A DNA stretch of 64,000 bases from Gordionus sp. m RMFG-2023 (taxonomy: Eukaryota > Nematomorpha > Gordioida > Chordodea > Parachordodidae): positions 41,992,569-42,056,568 of the forward strand of contig NC_088776.1 in NCBI RefSeq assembly GCF_954871325.1, written 5' to 3'. The notes beneath the pieces were generated by a model that was not told where the DNA came from, searched no databases, and was given only the letters and a program-made list of their open reading frames with translations. This document shows positions 11,390 to 23,750 of the stretch, piece after piece (positions within the stretch are counted from its first letter, which is position 1; every line of letters starts with the position of its first letter). The position numbers and the translations under genes are program-made.

Positions 11390-12597
11390 AAAAAGCTCAT
11401 TAAAAGGATTTAGAAAATGTATTAAGTTTATAATTTTTTATAACTTAGTGGGTTTTGAAAAAACACTTTTTTCAGTAAATAAACATTATTTTTAAAAAAT
11501 GAGCAGAATCATGTTTAGCTTTTCAAGAAGATTCAAAAAATAATAGTAATCATTTTAATAAAAAAATTATAATTATCGAAAAAAAAAATTTTGCACCATC
11601 AATACATTTAAAAAAAATGAAAGCAGAATCATGTTTAGCTTTTTAAGGAGAATTAGAAAATGGCCGTATTCATTTTTTTAAAAAAAATTAAATTATCAAA
11701 AAAGAAATTTTTTGACTAAAATATGCGCCACACATTATTTTTAAAAAATGAATGCAGAATCATGTTTAGCTTTTCAGGGAGATTCAGAAAATGATGGTAT
11801 TCATTTTTTTAATGTGTTTTTTCAAAAGCTAATAAGTTATAAAAAATTTTAAAATATAATATTAACATTTTTTGATTCCTTTTAAAGCTATATATGATTC
11901 TGCATTCTATTTTATAAATTAAACTTCTTTGATAGAGGGTGCCTAGGGGCGCGTATTAAAGTCATGTAAAAAAAAAATTTTAAAATTTTACTATATTTTT
12001 TTAAATTAAAAAAAAACATTTTTTTAAAGGGTATGACTAAAATACGCGTCCCCGGTCAAACGGGTTTAATTTATATAATATTAATAAAAAATATTATTTA
12101 GCTTTATAAGACGATTAAAAAATGTTTTTTATGATTTAAAAAAAAAATAATTATTTTACATCAAAAAACTACGCGTCCCCGGTCAAGATACAATTTATTT
12201 TAAAAAATAAAAGCAGATTCATATTTAGCTCATTAAATGAATATAGAAAATGTTTTTTATGATTTAAAAAAAATGATAACTTAATAAAATTTTTAAAATA
12301 TTAATTTTTTACATAAAAAAACTAAGCGTCCCTACGCGTCCCCGGTCAAGATACATTTTTTTTTAAAAAATAAAAGCAGATTCATATTTAGCTCATTAAA
12401 TGGATACAGAAAATGTTTTTTTTATTTAAAAAAAGTGGTAACTTAGTAAAATTTTGAAAAAACACTTTTTTTTCATTTTTTGACTAAAATACGCGTCTTT
12501 TATAAAAATGAATATAGAATCGTGTATAGTTATTCAAGGAGATTCCGAAAATGGTATTTATAATTTTTTATTTAAAAAAAAATTAATTTTCGAAAAA
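11390..12597. repeat. left tandem array, ~135-160-bp units
   Basis: This is a degenerate tandem repeat. Each unit carries ACGCGTCCCCGGTCAA (seen near 12040, 12171, 12335), a stretch like AGCAGATTCATATTTAGCTC and poly-A/T. The same units occur inverted at 14266-15580, so the two arrays face each other across a hAT fragment. Confidence 0.75.
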
Positions 12598-14265
12598 GGG
12601 ATGTGAACCCGGACCCGGAGCCTTCATATTTTGGCTGAACCCGAACCCTTTTAAAAAGTGGAGGGTTCAAGGGTTCAGGGTATTATAAAAAAATTTCTAA
12701 CATAAAAATTTAAATAATATAAAATTTTTATAATTTTATTAATTTTTTCGTGGAATCATTTATTATATATTAGCGTTTTTTCGTTTTTCTTCTGGGACTT
12801 CATTTCATTTTATTTAGAGATATACCATGAATTATTTTATAGTGTAAGTAATAATATTTTAATTGTGATAATTTATTTGCTCTTATTAGGAATACTTTGA
12901 GTATTTTGATTTGAAAGTGAAATATTTGGAATTTTTTTTAACTGCAAGTAATAATATTTTATAATTATATCTTATATAATAACTTTGTTTATTTGTTTTA
13001 TAAAATTTTATTAAGTGATTATTGTGCTATTAAAAATATGATTTTTTGCCAATTAAATTTAAATTAATCAAAATAAATATTATCATATTATTTTATTTAT
13101 GCTGCATCCAAAATGTTTTGAAAAAATCTTAAAATTTTCACAAATTAATAACAAAACACTTTGGACACATTTAAGCTTTAAAAAAATTAAAATATTTAAA
13201 AATGCTTGATATGATTATAAATATTTAATTGTATTTATTATTTTATATTACCTTTCAGTTATTAAGAACCTATTATTTGATAATAGTTATATTTAGATCT
13301 TTTATATACTTAATTAATATATACTATGTTGTAAATAATTATATCAATATTTTATAAACAGTTGGGAAAACCAATAATCCTATTTTGAAAGATAATCTTT
13401 CCATAAATATATATAAAAATTATTATATTTGAGTTAAATAAAATTGTGATAAAAATAATATAATTTTCCAGCATCTTTTAAATTATAATTTTTTATTTTT
13501 ACCAGATTATAATTTATTAAATTTAGCCTTTACAGTTAAAATTTCTTTTTCATTAGATCATAATTCAAGTTTTGTTTTTTCTTTTTCCTTCCAAATTTTC
13601 CTATTTTCTTTAGAATATCTAATTTTTAAGTCATTTTTGCACCAAAGGTTGTGCACTCTTATGCTTCCTTAATTATTTTGACACTAAAATATATTAGTAT
13701 AAAAGTCTATGGGTATTAAGATAAATTGTACATTCTTTTATAAAAATTTGTGAAATTTTTATAAATATGAAAAATGAAATTGAACACTATTTTATTTTTA
13801 CATTAAAAATAGATTATGTAATTTTTTTCTTCAAAATTTATTTATATTTTTAAGATTTTGGATGCAGCCTTAATAAAAAAAATATTTCTATGTGTCTATA
13901 CTTTTAAGTTTTAAACAAATTAAATTGTTTTTTTAGTGTAAAATTAAAAGATATTTTGTCAGAGTATTATAATACAACTAAAGGGGATTCTGAGTGCAAA
14001 ACCTGCCACATAATGATAAAAGGTTCACACAATACTAACCTGGAAAGACATTTAAAAAGACATCATTCTATAATCTTTGAGGAATATTTAAATAGAAAAA
14101 CCAAATTTTTGGAAGAAGACATTGTTAAAAAGCCTACAGTCAGTATTTTAAAGAAGAATGAAAATAATATTAAAAAATTTTGCTTAAAAAAAGCATTCAT
14201 ATTCAAATGTGTGAAGAGATATTTATGAATGTTTTAGTTGAACTTGTTACAATAAATGGAAATAA
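12598..14265 (+). mobile_element. hAT fragment with BED zinc finger
   Basis: The left end (GGATGTGAACCCGGACCC with GGGTTC subterminal repeats) matches the end at 925 in reverse. The plus strand at 13956-14228 encodes a BED-type finger: CKTCHIMIKG followed by NLERHLKRHH, so C-x2-C and H-x4-H. The element stops abruptly where the right array starts, so the 3' part with the catalytic core is missing. Confidence 0.7.
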
Positions 14266-15580
14266 TCTATCTTGACCGGAGACGCGTAGTTTAGTCAAAA
14301 AATGAAAAAAGTGTTTTTTCAAAATTTTACTAAGTTACCACTTTTTTTTAAATAAAAAAAAACATTTTCTGTATCCATTTAATATGCTAAATTTGAATCT
14401 ACTTTTATTTTTTTTAAAAAAATGTATCTTGACCGGGGGACGCGTAGTTTAGTCAAAAAAAATTTTCGAAAATAATTTTTAAAAAAAAATTATAAATACC
14501 ATTTTCGGAATCTCCTTGAAAAACTATACACGATTCTGTATTCATTTTTATAAAAATAATCTATCTTGACTGGGGACGCGTATTTTAGTCAAAAAATGAA
14601 AAAAATTGTTTTTTTTAGAAATTTTACTAAGTTACCACTTTTTTTAAATCAAAAAAAACATTTTCTGTATCCATTTAATGAGCAAAATATGAATCTGCTT
14701 TTATTTTTAAAAATGTATCTTGACCGGGGACGCGTGTTTTTCTAAGTAAAAAATTAGTATTTTAAAAATTTTACTAAGTTACCACTTTTTTTTAAATCTC
14801 AAATATTTCCAATATCAACAACCATTCAAATCCTCCTATAAGTATTCTTTTGCATTTCCTTACTAAAAATTGTTTTTTTTTAATTTAAAATTGTCCTCAA
14901 CTCACCATAATGTAATTAACTTTCACTGTAATTCTAGGGTATAGGCTCTTTTGTTGTCCCACTCCCTTTTAAATAAGCCTATAGAGGTATAAGTAATGTT
15001 TTTCGAAATGTTGCGCCTACAAGTACATGCGGCTTGCCCACAAACGTGTGGAGGGCTCCTCATATTTTGACTTTTATACCTAAATTAAATTAATTCCAAT
15101 AAGATGGAAATGAGGAAAACCTAGCGTAGCTCTGTTGCATTCAACACTAGAGGGCATATGCGCTATATATCACGTATCACGTAAAAAACATTTTCTGTAT
15201 CCATTTAATGAGCTAAATATGAATCTGCTTTTATTTTATAAAAAAAAATGTATCTTGACCAGGGACGCGTAGTTTTTAATTTAAAAAAATAATTTTTTAA
15301 AAATTTTACTAAGTTATCATTTTTTAAAAATTTTACTGAGTTATCATTTTTTTTAAATCATAAAAAACATTTTTTATATTCATTTAATGAGCTAAATATG
15401 AATCTGCTTTTTTTTTTAAATCATAAAAAACATTTTTTAACTCATCTTATAAAGCTAAATAAGATTTTTTATTAATATTATATAAATTAAACCCGTTTGA
15501 CCGGGGACGCGTAGTTTTCGGAGACGCGTATTTTAGTCATGCCCTTTTTTAAATCATCTTATAAAAAGCTAAATACGATT
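14266..15580. repeat. right tandem array, inverted copy of the 11390-12597 array
   Basis: TTGACCGGGGACGCGTA occurs repeatedly (near 14270, 14430, 14565, 14715, 15255, 15497), in the opposite orientation to the left array. A 300-400-bp dispersed repeat (14800-15182) interrupts it. Confidence 0.75.
14800..15182 (-). repeat. dispersed ~350-bp repeat, copy A
   Basis: It shares a core with 33446-33805 and 43371-43720: CGCCCTCTAGnGTTGA, AACAGAGCTACGC, TTTTCCTCA, CACACGTTTGTGGGCAAGCC and AGCCTATACC. It is less AT-rich than its surroundings, has no ORF, and the CACACGTTTGTG part can form a hairpin. It is inserted in a unit of the right array. The class is unknown; it could be a SINE or MITE. Confidence 0.7.
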
Positions 15581-15923
15581 CTATATTAATATAATTTAAT
15601 TTTCCACCCAGCCTAATTTATTTAAATATAGAAAAATTTAATGGGACTGGCCATGATTTGCAAATCTCTATATCGCATAACTTGAGTAAATGTAGTCTCA
15701 TATATTAAATAATTAGCCATAAAAATGGTGACGGTTTTATCTGGTAAGGATTTTAACGAATTAGAGTATATAACAATATTAAATCTTACCTAATTGGATG
15801 CATATCATAAAAAATTACATTAGAGATATGAGCAATTATTTTTTATGCTAGAAAGAGAATAAAAAGTTGCAAATAATAAAATAGAAAATTAAAGTGAATA
15901 TAATAAAAAGGTTTTAAAAAAAC

Positions 15924-18302
15924 CTTTAAAAAGTTGGCATAGGCATCTGCATAAACAGGTTCCAGAAGGGCCTTATTGAAAATAACACCAACCACACCCT
16001 CTACCCTTTCATCTGTAGTGATAAGCTTGTTCAACTCTTTGAAATCTTCCAGGAGTATATTGAAATTGTTGGGGGCCATTTTGTTGAGTATTGCCTTAAC
16101 TTTGCCAATGAGTTCCTCTGTGATAAACATTTCTGTATCCATCTTATGTTTGCGTTGTTCCAAAGATTTCCAAGCATTTTCCGATGAAGAACTTATATTT
16201 GGGGGTTTCTTGTACATAATATTGGTGTTTCTAGTAGGAATATTTTGGTTGTATTGATATCGATAATCATGTACTGGTATTTTTTTGTTTATGTTAGGCA
16301 TGGCTTGATTGTGGACAAAAATGAGAGGGTAGCTTTTTAGTATAGCAGGGCAATATACTGGATCTAATGATTGCCCAATGTTGATAAGTTCTGGAATTGA
16401 ATATTTCAAGATTTTTGGTTGCATGTATTGACTTAAAGAATTATCCAGGGAAACATTAGGTTCCGGTATGATAATTATACCCTCTTTGTCAATATTATTA
16501 TCTTCATTTAATTCAATATTTGAAGAAACATTATTACTTACATCAATATCCATTTGATCTTCAATTTCAATTGAATTAGGTATGAATTTAGTATTATCCA
16601 TATGAACTGGAGCATCTTTAGCTGGTGATAGCAAAATTTCATTATTTTGTATTTCATTATTTTCCAAGTCATTTTTATTATTATTTGATGGTTTTTCTTC
16701 CATATTTAATTCAACATTATTGATTGTATCCATTACAAAATCTCCAACATTATCACTATCATTTTGTTTAGCATCATGTGGTTCAATGGCTTCTGAACTA
16801 TCAAATTCATTTTCTTCATCTTCAGGGGCAAATGCTTTGCTAGTAATTTTATTTCTAAATTCATTTACAGAACTTCTATCACTGTAGTCTTTTGCCAATT
16901 CTTGAGGTGTGTAACTGTCACCTGTATCTGGATTTACTATTAAAATTTGAGTGGATTTTTTAACAGTGTTTACAATATTGCTGATTTTGTTGTAGGCTAA
17001 AGGAGTGAATAAAGGACTATTAGTAATTGATGTATTATGTGGAATAATGAGAGATGTAGGAAGCCTATTTGTGGAATTGCTAATATCTGATGTATTCGAA
17101 TATTTTTTAACTGAAGATTGTTGATTAGAATAAGGGACAGATTGGTTTATTGAATTTTGTAAAGTTAAACCCATCTTCAACTGCATATTTTTAGATCCAT
17201 CAAGAGGCATATGAGGTTCAGCTGGGCTATTTGGCAATGGATTAATCATTTGATTTGGTGTGATGGATGACATGATATTAGATTCATTAAAAGCCCCCAT
17301 TGAAGGTGTAAAATAAAAGGACACCATATCAGATGAATAATTTTGAGGGGAATACCCAATCGCTGTTATATTTGAGGTCATTATAGCAGCTTGAGGAGGC
17401 ATATTATTGATGGGTGGATTGTAAAAGTTTCGGGCTATATTAGGTTCAATTGATGCATTGGGATTAGAACTTGTTCTAATTAAATTTTGATTGAGTTGGG
17501 TGATGTCAATTATGTTTGAGCTAAGGGTTGATGCCATTGTATTTGAGTCATTAATTGTAGCATTGGGTTCTATTGTATTGGTGATTGCAATGTGTTGTGA
17601 CTCACGATTGTTGGATGATGATGGAGATGAGGGCATAGGATTATTGTTGCTAATGCTTGATAAAATTTCTGGTTGAAGCTGTGGTTGCCCTATTAAGTTT
17701 GAATAAGAGCTTTTTATGGGAACCATTGTGAAACCCTGATGATGTGTTGTTGCTGGCAATGGTGAAGCCCATAAAATCTGTTGTTGGGATTGTGGTGCTA
17801 ATGGCATATGATGTTGAGATGGTGGGGCCAAATATGAGGGCAGAGAACAGGCCACTACATAAGGACTATTGCCTATCAGGGGAGATGCTGGGAAAAAGGC
17901 AGCCTGGTGGTGAGGTCCAGCAAGCCTGAAAGCTCCAGTGTTTAACTGAAAATTGATGTTGTTGTTCAAGTTGTTTACATTAGATGTTAAACTATTCAGA
18001 GCTCCATTGTTATTATTGTTGTTCCTATGAGTAGATGAAGGAGCAGGTGATGCAGGGGTAGCCTGATAAAAAAGGTTGGCATCGTAGTGGCCAGGAAGGC
18101 CCCCATTTAAAACTTGGTTTACAATGGCGCCATTATTGAGCATGAATTGACGTTGATAGGAAGAATTAACTAATGCAGGTGGTAGGTTGTTATAATAAAA
18201 ATTAGCTGGTGCACCATTGTGCTGTAGATGAGGTTGAGGGTGAGAAAAAGCTACAGGATGAGGATGTTGAGGTGTTCTCTTTATCTTCTTGTCATTGATC
18301 AT
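15924..18302 (-). CDS. EIF4G: eIF4G exon 1: N-terminus, eIF4E-binding motif, start of MIF4G
   Basis: This encodes the first 793 residues of eIF4G. The N-terminal ~440 residues are low-complexity and rich in Asn, Ser, Pro and Gln. Residues ~450-470 (TQILIVNPDTGDSYTPQE) resemble the conserved 'IRDPN' block of animal eIF4G. Y634-I640 (YSIPELI, at 16383-16403) fits the eIF4E-binding motif YxxxxL plus a hydrophobic residue. MIF4G starts near residue 727 (ELIGKVKAILNKMAPNNF) and is cut by the intron after YANFLK. The start used is the first in-frame ATG (18302); the frame stays open 33 nt further up and a pyrimidine-AAAAG tract just before the ATG could be an acceptor of a 5' UTR intron. With exon 2 the protein is 1237 residues, shorter than the ~1600 of human eIF4G1. 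Confidence 0.93.
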
Positions 18303-18771
18303 GATGACTTTTAAGGAAGAAAATTGATTTTGCAAAGATTATGGTATAAGAATAAATATTTTATATTTTATTATAAAACTAATGAATATTTTGTTACTTA
18401 ATTTATTACATTAATTTCATAAATACATATGATTAATCTATTACAATAAAATACCTATGCTAATAAAAATTCTCTATGTTATTGCAATAAATGTCATTTA
18501 AGATTATTTACCATAAATTTCATTACGTTACTAGGCAGAATATTACAATATGACAATATATATAATCTATTAAGGATGTTAAGGTTTAAAAAAATAGTAA
18601 ATAAAATTTTAACAATATTTTTAATTGGCTGATATGAACGGAACCAGGTTAGGTTTCTTTTACGATTTGAGTATGCGCAGTAAATTTTAATAAAAAAATT
18701 TATTTTGCGCCATTTCAACTTCTTCACATGTTTTTAAATAAGCATGTTATGAAATTGTGAAAATTACAAGT
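18303..18771. promoter_or_regulatory. shared divergent promoter region of eIF4G and CDK10
   Basis: This is a ~470-bp interval between two genes that point away from each other. No TATA box or initiator can be singled out in such AT-rich DNA, and it holds no repeat that I recognise, in contrast to the introns on both sides. Promoter function is inferred from position only. Confidence 0.5.
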
Positions 18772-18800
18772 ATGCAATTATCTCAAACTTGTTATTCTAA
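18772..18800 (+). CDS. CDK10: CDK10 putative exon 1 (start codon)
   Basis: ATG at 18772 opens MQLSQTCYSK, and a GT donor at 18801 gives phase 2, which joins exon 2 as CYSKLVEEFKKLN. Human CDK10 has CRSVKEFEKLN here, so position and frame fit. The donor (GTTTTA) is weak and the exon only 29 nt; another upstream start is possible. Confidence 0.45.
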
Positions 18801-18893
18801 GTTTTATACACTTGATAAAAAGAATTTGGTATTATTGATTCTGATTATTTTTTTTTAATGTAAAATATATTGGCTAAAGCACAATAATTGCAG

Positions 18894-19151
18894 ATTGGTA
18901 GAAGAATTTAAGAAATTGAATACATTGGGTGAAGGGACCTATGGTGTTGTTTTCAAAGCGCTAGATCTGAAAAATAATAAATTAGTTGCATTAAAAAATA
19001 TGAGAAAATACAATAATTCTCGTAATAGCTCACATGAAATACCATTGAATTCTCTAAGAGAAATATCCATTCTTCTCTCCTTAAGTAAGGAGAATTCACA
19101 TCCAAATATTGTTCATTTGTCAGACATCGCTCTAGGAAAAAACCTTGATAA
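18894..19151 (+). CDS. CDK10: CDK10 exon 2: ATP-binding lobe
   Basis: CDK10 is a cyclin-dependent Ser/Thr kinase whose known partner in animals is cyclin M (cyclin Q). This exon gives the Gly-rich loop GEGTYGVV (residues 22-29), catalytic Lys 44 in VALKN and, at residues 59-66, IPLNSLRE. That is the local form of the PISSLRE signature from which the kinase took its first name; E66 is the helix-C glutamate. The acceptor is TTGCAG at 18888-18893; the donor after GATAA (GT at 19152) leaves phase 2. Compared with human CDK10 there are short insertions before IPLNSLRE and around SKENSHPNIV. The gene continues in exons at 19213, 27517, 27680, 31429 and 41024, together about 329 residues against 360 in human. 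Confidence 0.92.
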
Positions 19152-19212
19152 GTCATTTTTTATATTAATATAATTGCTCATAAATAAAATTTCTCTTTTT
19201 TATTCTACACAG

Positions 19213-19294
19213 CATCTATCTTGTTATGGAATATTGTGAACAGGATTTAGCAAATTTATTAGACCACATGCAAAAGCCATTTACTGAAGCTCAA
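19213..19294 (+). CDS. CDK10: CDK10 exon 3: hinge region
   Basis: It reads [19 protein letters not shown] then QKPFTEAQ, matching human LVMGYCEQDLASLLENM and FSEAQ. The acceptor ACACAG (19207-19212) ends a 61-nt intron, and one base completes the split Asn codon. The donor (CAA|GTTGAA) is placed so that EAQ joins VKCIILQV of exon 4; because both sides read GTT, the boundary could shift by a codon. Confidence 0.9.
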
Positions 19295-20809
19295 GTTGAA
19301 AAATATTAGTGTTACTTTTGAAAAATCACATCATTCATTTAAAAATGGAACTAGTTACAGTATTAATTAAATTAAAAAGTAACCAATAGCAAGCTATTTT
19401 TAAATAATCTAAATAACTCCTCATTTTTTAATATTATATCTTTATTATACAAAATATTTTATGATTTACAAATTTTAATCAAAAGGATTTAAATTAAAGA
19501 TAATTGCACCTAAGGACCTTATTGCATTTATTAGTACCCAATAAATTGTGATTTTCTGAAAATCGTTAGGTGATTTGATCTAAATTTTTCAATAGCTTAA
19601 TCATTTTGGGTAAAATTTTTTTGGGGTGGTCATCAATCTTGCATAAGCATTTGAATTTTATTATATATATTTATTAAAAAACAATATATTAGATAAACCT
19701 ATATATTATTTTTCATATATATGGCTGACAGAAGTGCATAATAGGGTTAAAAATTTTATTCTTTTAAATATAATAAATCATATTTACTTTTATATTAACA
19801 ATTCAATTTTTAACATAAAAGGGCAAATGATTACTAAAATGTTTTTATTTGAAAAAAAAACAACTTATTTATATAAGCAAAAAAGACAATTGATTTAAAT
19901 CACAATTTATCAAATAAATTTAATCATTTCCATGCTATTGGATGAAAGAAAATAATATTTATATATAACAAAAATTGTAAACAAAGATATTTTAATTTAT
20001 GAACACAATGAAACTAAATAAGGGGTAATAAATATTTAACTAAAGGGTCATTCATATCAAATCAATCACTTTACAACCCGACCATCTGATTTTGTTAAAA
20101 TTTGGTATTAAAGTTAATAAAGTATTGTAAGTGACGAATCCAAAATATTAGAGTCTTAACTCTATTAGAATTGGAGATATAGGGCTTCAAAGTGGGTCAA
20201 CTTGGTCATTTTTCGAAAAAAATGATTTTTTAAAATTGAGATAACTTTTATATTAGATGCACTATGTATATTTATTATGGCTCATTTTATAGCGATAAGT
20301 AAACTCTTGAACGTATGATAAATAAATTTAATTTTTAGTTTAAATATTTTTTTTAAATTGCGGTTAAAAATTTGTAATTAATTTTTTAAAATGTTAGACT
20401 AAATTTTTTTTTCCAAATTTCAGATATTTTGTAAAGAGTGCCAAGAACTGTTCATATATAAAATTTCAGAGTGGGGCCAAAAAAAATAATTAGATAAAAT
20501 CGCATTTTAAAAAATCCGCTAGATGGCGCAAGAAATTTAAAATATCAATTTTAACATAAAAAGTTATTCGAAGAAATTTTTTTTATTCCATAATATAATA
20601 TTTATCGAATAATTAAAAATAAGCGTATAATATAAATATTTAAAATAATTTTATTAAAATTTCTTTAAATGATAACCACCATTTATTATCATATAAACAT
20701 ATAACATACCCTTTAATATCTTTAGTTAATATTTCGCTTTATATTTTGGATTTTTCCTAATTTGACTTCAATAGCACTAGAATATTTTTTTGTATTTATT
20801 TGTGATAAA

Positions 20810-21870
20810 TTAACTTAGACTGCATGAATTTTTTGAGTCCCAGATATTGAAAGAGCTCTTGAAAATCGTTCCTTCTTGCTCATCTTGGTATTCTTTATGG
20901 GATGTATAGGAAAAATAAATATTTTTAATATTTTCCTCAGCGAATTTAAAGAATTCATAGGGAGTATTTATTTGATTTTCATAAGGACGTTGTAAACTGG
21001 CCCGCGCAGCCAAGCGTTTAACGGTTCCCCATATTCCATCGCAAACATTTTTCCCATGGGCAGTAGGAAAAAAATGCCACTCTGCTGGGATGGCGAAGTC
21101 CACTTGATGATAACACAAATTTATAAAATATTTCTTATTTTTATATTGCGCCGCGGACCCATCGGAATAATAATAAATGTATTTTGGCTCAGATAAAAAG
21201 TAATTTTTTAGAAAATTTATCATTTTTTTTGGAATAAATGAAATAAACAAGTGTTATGTACCAGTGACTCGGATATGGCCACATAACTTATATGATTTAA
21301 TACATTATTTACTTTATAATATATACCAAATGGATGTAGGGTAACCTGAGAAGTGGCCCAGTGATTACTTTGGACTTCATCTTGAAGTATAAAAGAGTAA
21401 TTTTCAGAAAAATCTCAGATAACCAAATAATGATCTAGCTCTAAGTTGTTTTTAAGATTCTGATGGAATCTATTTTGTTGTTCAGTAATAAAAGAATGGC
21501 GAATCAAAATAAATATTTTATCAAATAAGTAATTAAGAAATTCGTCAGCAGTTTGTGTTAGGGTCTCTAAACTGGTTCTATCTACAGTTATCAATTGCTT
21601 GAACGTTATCCTGTATATATCATGTGCAATTAATAAATTTTCTAATTTAGCCCTTAAGGCTTGGTCCCTAGGACAATCATGACATTCGCCAAAATAACAG
21701 GCTGGCTGTGGAGGATTGCAAATCATTTTTGGAATTATGTCTTTGTAAGTCTTTATCTCAAAATCCCTATTTTTTGTCAAAGTTGCTAAATTGCTACCTA
21801 TTATTAGCAACTTAACATTCTGATGGATTAGGCAGACACAAACCGAGTGAGTGCCACTTGAACCTGGCAT
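20810..21870 (-). pseudogene. SDG-type protein of element A, C-terminal two thirds (broken)
   Basis: Read from 21870 down, the first piece has paired cysteines (CNPPQPACYFGECHDCP) and a helical stretch ending HSFITEQQNRF. The next 160 bp, in another frame, give SENYSFILQDEVQSNHW, and the 146-residue piece at 20810-21250 gives YYSDGSAAQYKNK, AEWHFFPTAHGKNVCDG and KRLAARASLQRP. Acidic residues in FSENY/QDE, SDG and EWHFF, in that order, could be an RNase H-fold DD(E) triad; that is inference. The same blocks occur in element B at 35738-36391. At least one frame break separates the pieces, so this copy is not functional. Confidence 0.65.
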
Positions 21871-22012
21871 TATGCAATTTTTAGGGGGCAGTGAGGCGAA
21901 TTTTGAAAATCTGATTTTAAGAGTAGGGTAGATAGTTTTGAAATTTATATAGATTTCTTTTAAATTATTAAGAATTAACCTTTTTTGAACGTTAATCCTT
22001 TCATCATTTTCC

Positions 22013-23040
22013 GAAGTTCGTTTTTTTTGGAAAAAGGTGATGAACGGCGTTCCTTTTTTTTGACGAACTTTGAACGTGAACGCGTTCCTTTTCTTTGATG
22101 ATCAATTTTACGTTCGTTCAATTTTAAAAACACTTTTTATTTTTATTCATTTGAAAAATTAATATTAATCCGCATTTTTTATCAAAAAAGTCTTATATTT
22201 TATTTATTTGAAAAATTATTTAATCCAATTTTTTAAAAAAAAAGTCTTATATTTTTTAATCAGCTGTTTTTACTTTTTCCTCTTTCATATAGCAATTAAC
22301 GTACCATAGTGCTACTGCTAGAGAAGATAAGATTAAAGTTTATTAATTTGAATATTTTAATTTAATAGATTAGCATTTGCATGGATATAAATATTTCATC
22401 ATCAGATTCTGAAAATCAAAATTCAATATTAGATGAATTAGAATTACCATGGCCCAAATATCAAAAATATTTCACTGTTTTATAATCAATTCCGAGATAT
22501 CCTTTTTTTTGACGAGGAAGAAGAGGGCAGATTGGAGGATGATAACATAGCTCAATTTTTTGAAACAATGGATAAAACATTAAATGTTTTTAATAAATTC
22601 CCCCTTTTAAAAGAATTGTTTATCAAGTATAACACCGCAATCCCTTCATCTGCCCTTGTTGAGCGAGTTTTTAGTATAGCTAACGCTGTATTAACTGACA
22701 AGCGTTAATGCCTATCAGATGAAAATTTTGAAAAGCAATTATTATTAAAAATTAATAAGAAATTTTTTTTATAAATTTATTTTTTTATCGCTCTATTATA
22801 TTGTATTTATAATTATATTATCAAAATAAAACTATTATTTTTTATCATGGCTAAAATATTGTGTTGAAAAATATAAGGCATTTATTTATATTAAATTAAA
22901 TTTTTAAAAAAATTTATCATAAAATTTTGAACGTATGAACGCGTTCCTTTTTTTGAATTTGAACGTGAACGCGTTCGATTTTTGTCAATGAACGTTGAAC
23001 GCGAACGCGTTCGATTTTTTTAAAAATGTTTACAGCACTA
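22013..23040 (+). mobile_element. GAACGCGTTC-type hAT deletion derivative, copy ii
   Basis: It is inserted in element A. The right end reads TTTACAGCACTA; the left outer end is missing. It encodes only the C-terminal dimerisation domain (plus strand, about 22505-22707: YNTAIPSSALVERVFSIANAVLTDKR pattern). It shares the internal deletion of copy iii (25588-26579), joining sequence just after the CCATGG near 22450 directly to the C-terminal exon. Confidence 0.75.
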
Positions 23041-23266
23041 TAGAAACGCAATCTTTTTTTCCGGGCAATAATCTACAATATTCGTAATTTAAATAGAAAC
23101 TTTTAACTATGTCAACTGTGTTTTGATCTATAGTTTTACCTGCCTTGGGATTAGGAGTTGAAAGAATCCCCTTTTGACTATGAATGTATTTTGAATTACG
23201 GATCATATAAAACGAAGCATTAAATTGTTTTTTAATTTTATGAATGCTCCAATTTAGGTAATGTTG

Positions 23267-23750
23267 TTAATAATTGATATTTTGGGGTTTTAGACAATAA
23301 TGGATAATTGTTTTCATATGAATTATCCAATCGTCACTATCATTTTTATTAATCTTTGGTTGTAGAATTTTCCCAATAGCTTTTGAAATTCTGCTGAGCT
23401 TTTTCTTGGGATATCCATTTTCTCTTAATCTCTTTTTTTTACTGGAGAATGCCCCATTTGATTTAAAGTAGAATTTAAGGATTCTAAAAAAAGTGTAGGG
23501 AGTTGCGCATTGTCGTCGGATAATCATTTTCTATATTGGTGGAGTTTAAGAAATTATTTGAAGTTGAAGGGATATTGCTATCCTCTAAAATTGGAATACT
23601 ATTCTTCTTTTTATAAAATAATTTGCGACACTTAGGACAAATATATTCTCCTTTCTTAATTTTATGATACATTGTCATCCATAGGGGCACCTTACGCAAA
23701 CCTTTCACGGAATAGTGATTTGGAAGATTCAATGGATTTGTACAAAACAT
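23267..23750 (-). pseudogene. SDG-type protein of element A, N-terminal part
   Basis: Two overlapping frames (23484-23750 and 23267-23527) encode the probable N-terminus: FCTNPLNLPNHY, then KVPLWMTMYHKIKKGEYICPKCRKLFYKKK with a CPKC half-finger, then a Lys-rich stretch. Position (upstream of the fragment ending at 21870 on the same strand) and the Cys pair fit the N-terminal region of this protein family. It is broken by a frame change and by the hAT insertion downstream. Confidence 0.5.

Larger units (their letters stand above)
6323..15923 (-). other. 9.6-kb intron of eIF4G inside the MIF4G domain
   Basis: The donor is AAG|GT at 15923-15922 and the acceptor AAAG|ATT at 6324-6323. It is phase 0 and separates NFLK from ILAN. 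Almost all of it is made of nested transposons and tandem arrays listed separately. The 500 bp next to the acceptor (6340-6865) hold nothing I recognise. Confidence 0.85.

Noticed and set aside
18494-18727. 77-codon ORF in the divergent promoter region
   Set aside because: Biased to Ile, Asn, Leu and Lys as expected from AT-rich DNA, with no recognisable motif.
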